From Phocaeicola sp. (GTDB taxonomy: Bacteria > Bacteroidota > Bacteroidia > Bacteroidales > Bacteroidaceae): a DNA stretch of 35,261 bases. Each line of letters begins with the position of its first letter. The stretch's first letter is position 1. The stretch covers positions 1-35,261 of the forward strand of contig JAHHQV010000023.1 in assembly GCA_020026175.1 (NCBI GenBank), read 5' to 3'. The notes under the pieces were generated by a model. That model searched no databases, was not told where the DNA came from, and worked only from the letters and a program-made list of their open reading frames with translations. Of the stretch, positions 34,494-35,261 are shown piece by piece. The translations under genes were made by a program, and so were the position numbers.

Positions 34494-35183
34494 TTACTGC
34501 AATCTGAATATCACAGGCACTGTATATTTCACACGCACGGCCTTTCCACGCTGCATACCTGGTTTCCATTTAGGCATCGCACTAATAACTCGAAGAGCTT
34601 CTTTATCCAAGTAAGGGTCTACAGAACGCATAACGACTGGGTCTACAATAGAACCGTCCTGATTAACGACAAACTGTACGATAACACGTCCTTGAACACC
34701 GTTTTCCTGAGCTATTGTAGGATACTTAATGTTCTTACTCAAGAACTTCATAAGTTCAGCCATACCTCCAGGAAATTCAGGCATTTTTTCTACCACCATA
34801 AAGATTTCCTCTTCAGCAGGCTCTTCTTCTTCAACTACAGGCTCTACATACTTGATATCCACTGCAGTGTTATCATCTTCACTTGATTTGATTGTAGTTT
34901 CTTCCACATCAGCATCATTTTCTGCAATCTGGATAACTTCCTCCAACTTAGGAGCTTCTGGTGGAGGTGGTGCCTGTTTAACTTCTTCTGGTTCCTCTGT
35001 GATAGGAATCATTTCTTCCTCGATGATTTGTTCTACGATACCAGTATCGGTAGTCACCTGTTTGTCACGATCTGTCCATTCGAAAGCCACAAACACTGCT
35101 GCCAATATCAGCACGTAACCAATAAGCATCCACGTTGACTTTTTGCCTTCGAGGTCTGCTTTGGGAGATTTTTTAATTTCCAT
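34494..35183 (-). CDS. tonB: Energy transducer TonB
   Basis: The 229-residue protein has one N-terminal membrane helix (~17-37), a periplasmic linker rich in Pro and Glu (APPPPEAP near 70-77; EEEEPAEEE near 117-125) and a C-terminal TonB domain (~140-229: MPEFPGGMAELMKFL, NGVQGRVIVQF, ISAMPKWKPGMQRGKAV, KYTVPVIFRL). This is the bacteroidal TonB pattern. It transmits energy from the ExbB/ExbD motor, encoded ~2.1 kb downstream, to outer-membrane receptors such as SusC1. It is transcribed from its own promoter and followed by a terminator. Confidence 0.96.
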   Translation of the reverse strand: MEIKKSPKADLEGKKSTWMLIGYVLILAAVFVAFEWTDRDKQVTTDTGIVEQIIEEEMIPITEEPEEVKQAPPPPEAPKLEEVIQIAENDADVEETTIKSSEDDNTAVDIKYVEPVVEEEEPAEEEIFMVVEKMPEFPGGMAELMKFLSKNIKYPTIAQENGVQGRVIVQFVVNQDGSIVDPVVMRSVDPYLDKEALRVISAMPKWKPGMQRGKAVRVKYTVPVIFRLQ

Positions 35184-35218
35184 AATTAGTTTTTTATTGG
35201 TTTATAAATGTTATCGTG

Positions 35219-35250
35219 CAAATATAATGCATTTATTTCTAAAAAAACAA
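35219..35250 (-). promoter_or_regulatory. Promoter of tonB
   Basis: On the minus strand TTG (35250-35248), a 21-base spacer and TATATTTG (35226-35219) match the Bacteroidetes consensus, 35 bases before the ATG. Confidence 0.6.
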
Positions 35251-35261
35251 CTATTACCACC

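Overview
The window is a piece of a Bacteroidales chromosome, most like Bacteroides/Phocaeicola. This rests on SusC/SusD pairs, Bacteroidetes-type promoters (TAnnTTTG -7 boxes), AT-rich leaders, a MalQ with tandem starch-binding domains, a tig-clpP-clpX-recQ cluster, a DUF177-rpmF-fabH-era-der cluster and a TonB/ExbB/ExbD locus with two ExbD genes. The species cannot be fixed from sequence alone.

Layout: (1) 1-3025, malQ (+) with a strong terminator. (2) 3059-16615, an accessory island bounded by two nearly identical genes for PD-(D/E)XK nucleases of the Rpn/COG5464 family in inverted orientation. Inside lie a complete susC-susD pair on the minus strand (8839-4247), a tyrosine recombinase (9152-10318, +), and a second susC-susD pair on the plus strand (from about 10943 to 15368). 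The second SusC has no promoter, start codon, signal peptide or first ~67 residues, and its SusD carries a -1 frameshift. (3) 16670-23686, housekeeping genes on the minus strand: a DUF4250 mini-gene, recQ, clpX, clpP, tig, lptB. (4) 23813-25320, divergent mlaE-mlaF. (5) 25546-29749, der, era, fabH, rpmF and DUF177/YceD (all -). (6) 30032-35183, exbD, exbD, a small membrane protein, exbB, tRNA-Ser(GGA), tatD, a polyprenyl synthetase and tonB (all -).

The most interesting structure is at 8540-11042. A 100-bp inverted repeat (one mismatch) lies inside the first susC at 8540-8639 and at the beginning of the headless second susC at 10943-11042. At its inner edge each copy has the site AAGTTC-GGCAA-GAACTT. 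The 2.3 kb between the two sites carries the susC promoter, ribosome binding site, signal peptide and first ~69 codons, plus the tyrosine recombinase. Inverting it would detach the leader from SusC1 and join it in frame to SusC2, giving a predicted 1041-residue protein. I read this as a recombinase-driven switch between two outer-membrane uptake systems, related in principle to known Bacteroides SusC/SusD shufflons. Here the moving part is the promoter, leader and recombinase. In the orientation given, SusC1/SusD1 is ON and SusC2/SusD2 is OFF.

The rest cooperates around the envelope and protein quality control. TonB/ExbB/ExbD at the right end could energise the SusC transporters; LptB and MlaEF handle LPS and phospholipid traffic; trigger factor, ClpP and ClpX handle folding and proteolysis. 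Promoter and terminator calls are pattern-based and carry lower confidence than the genes.
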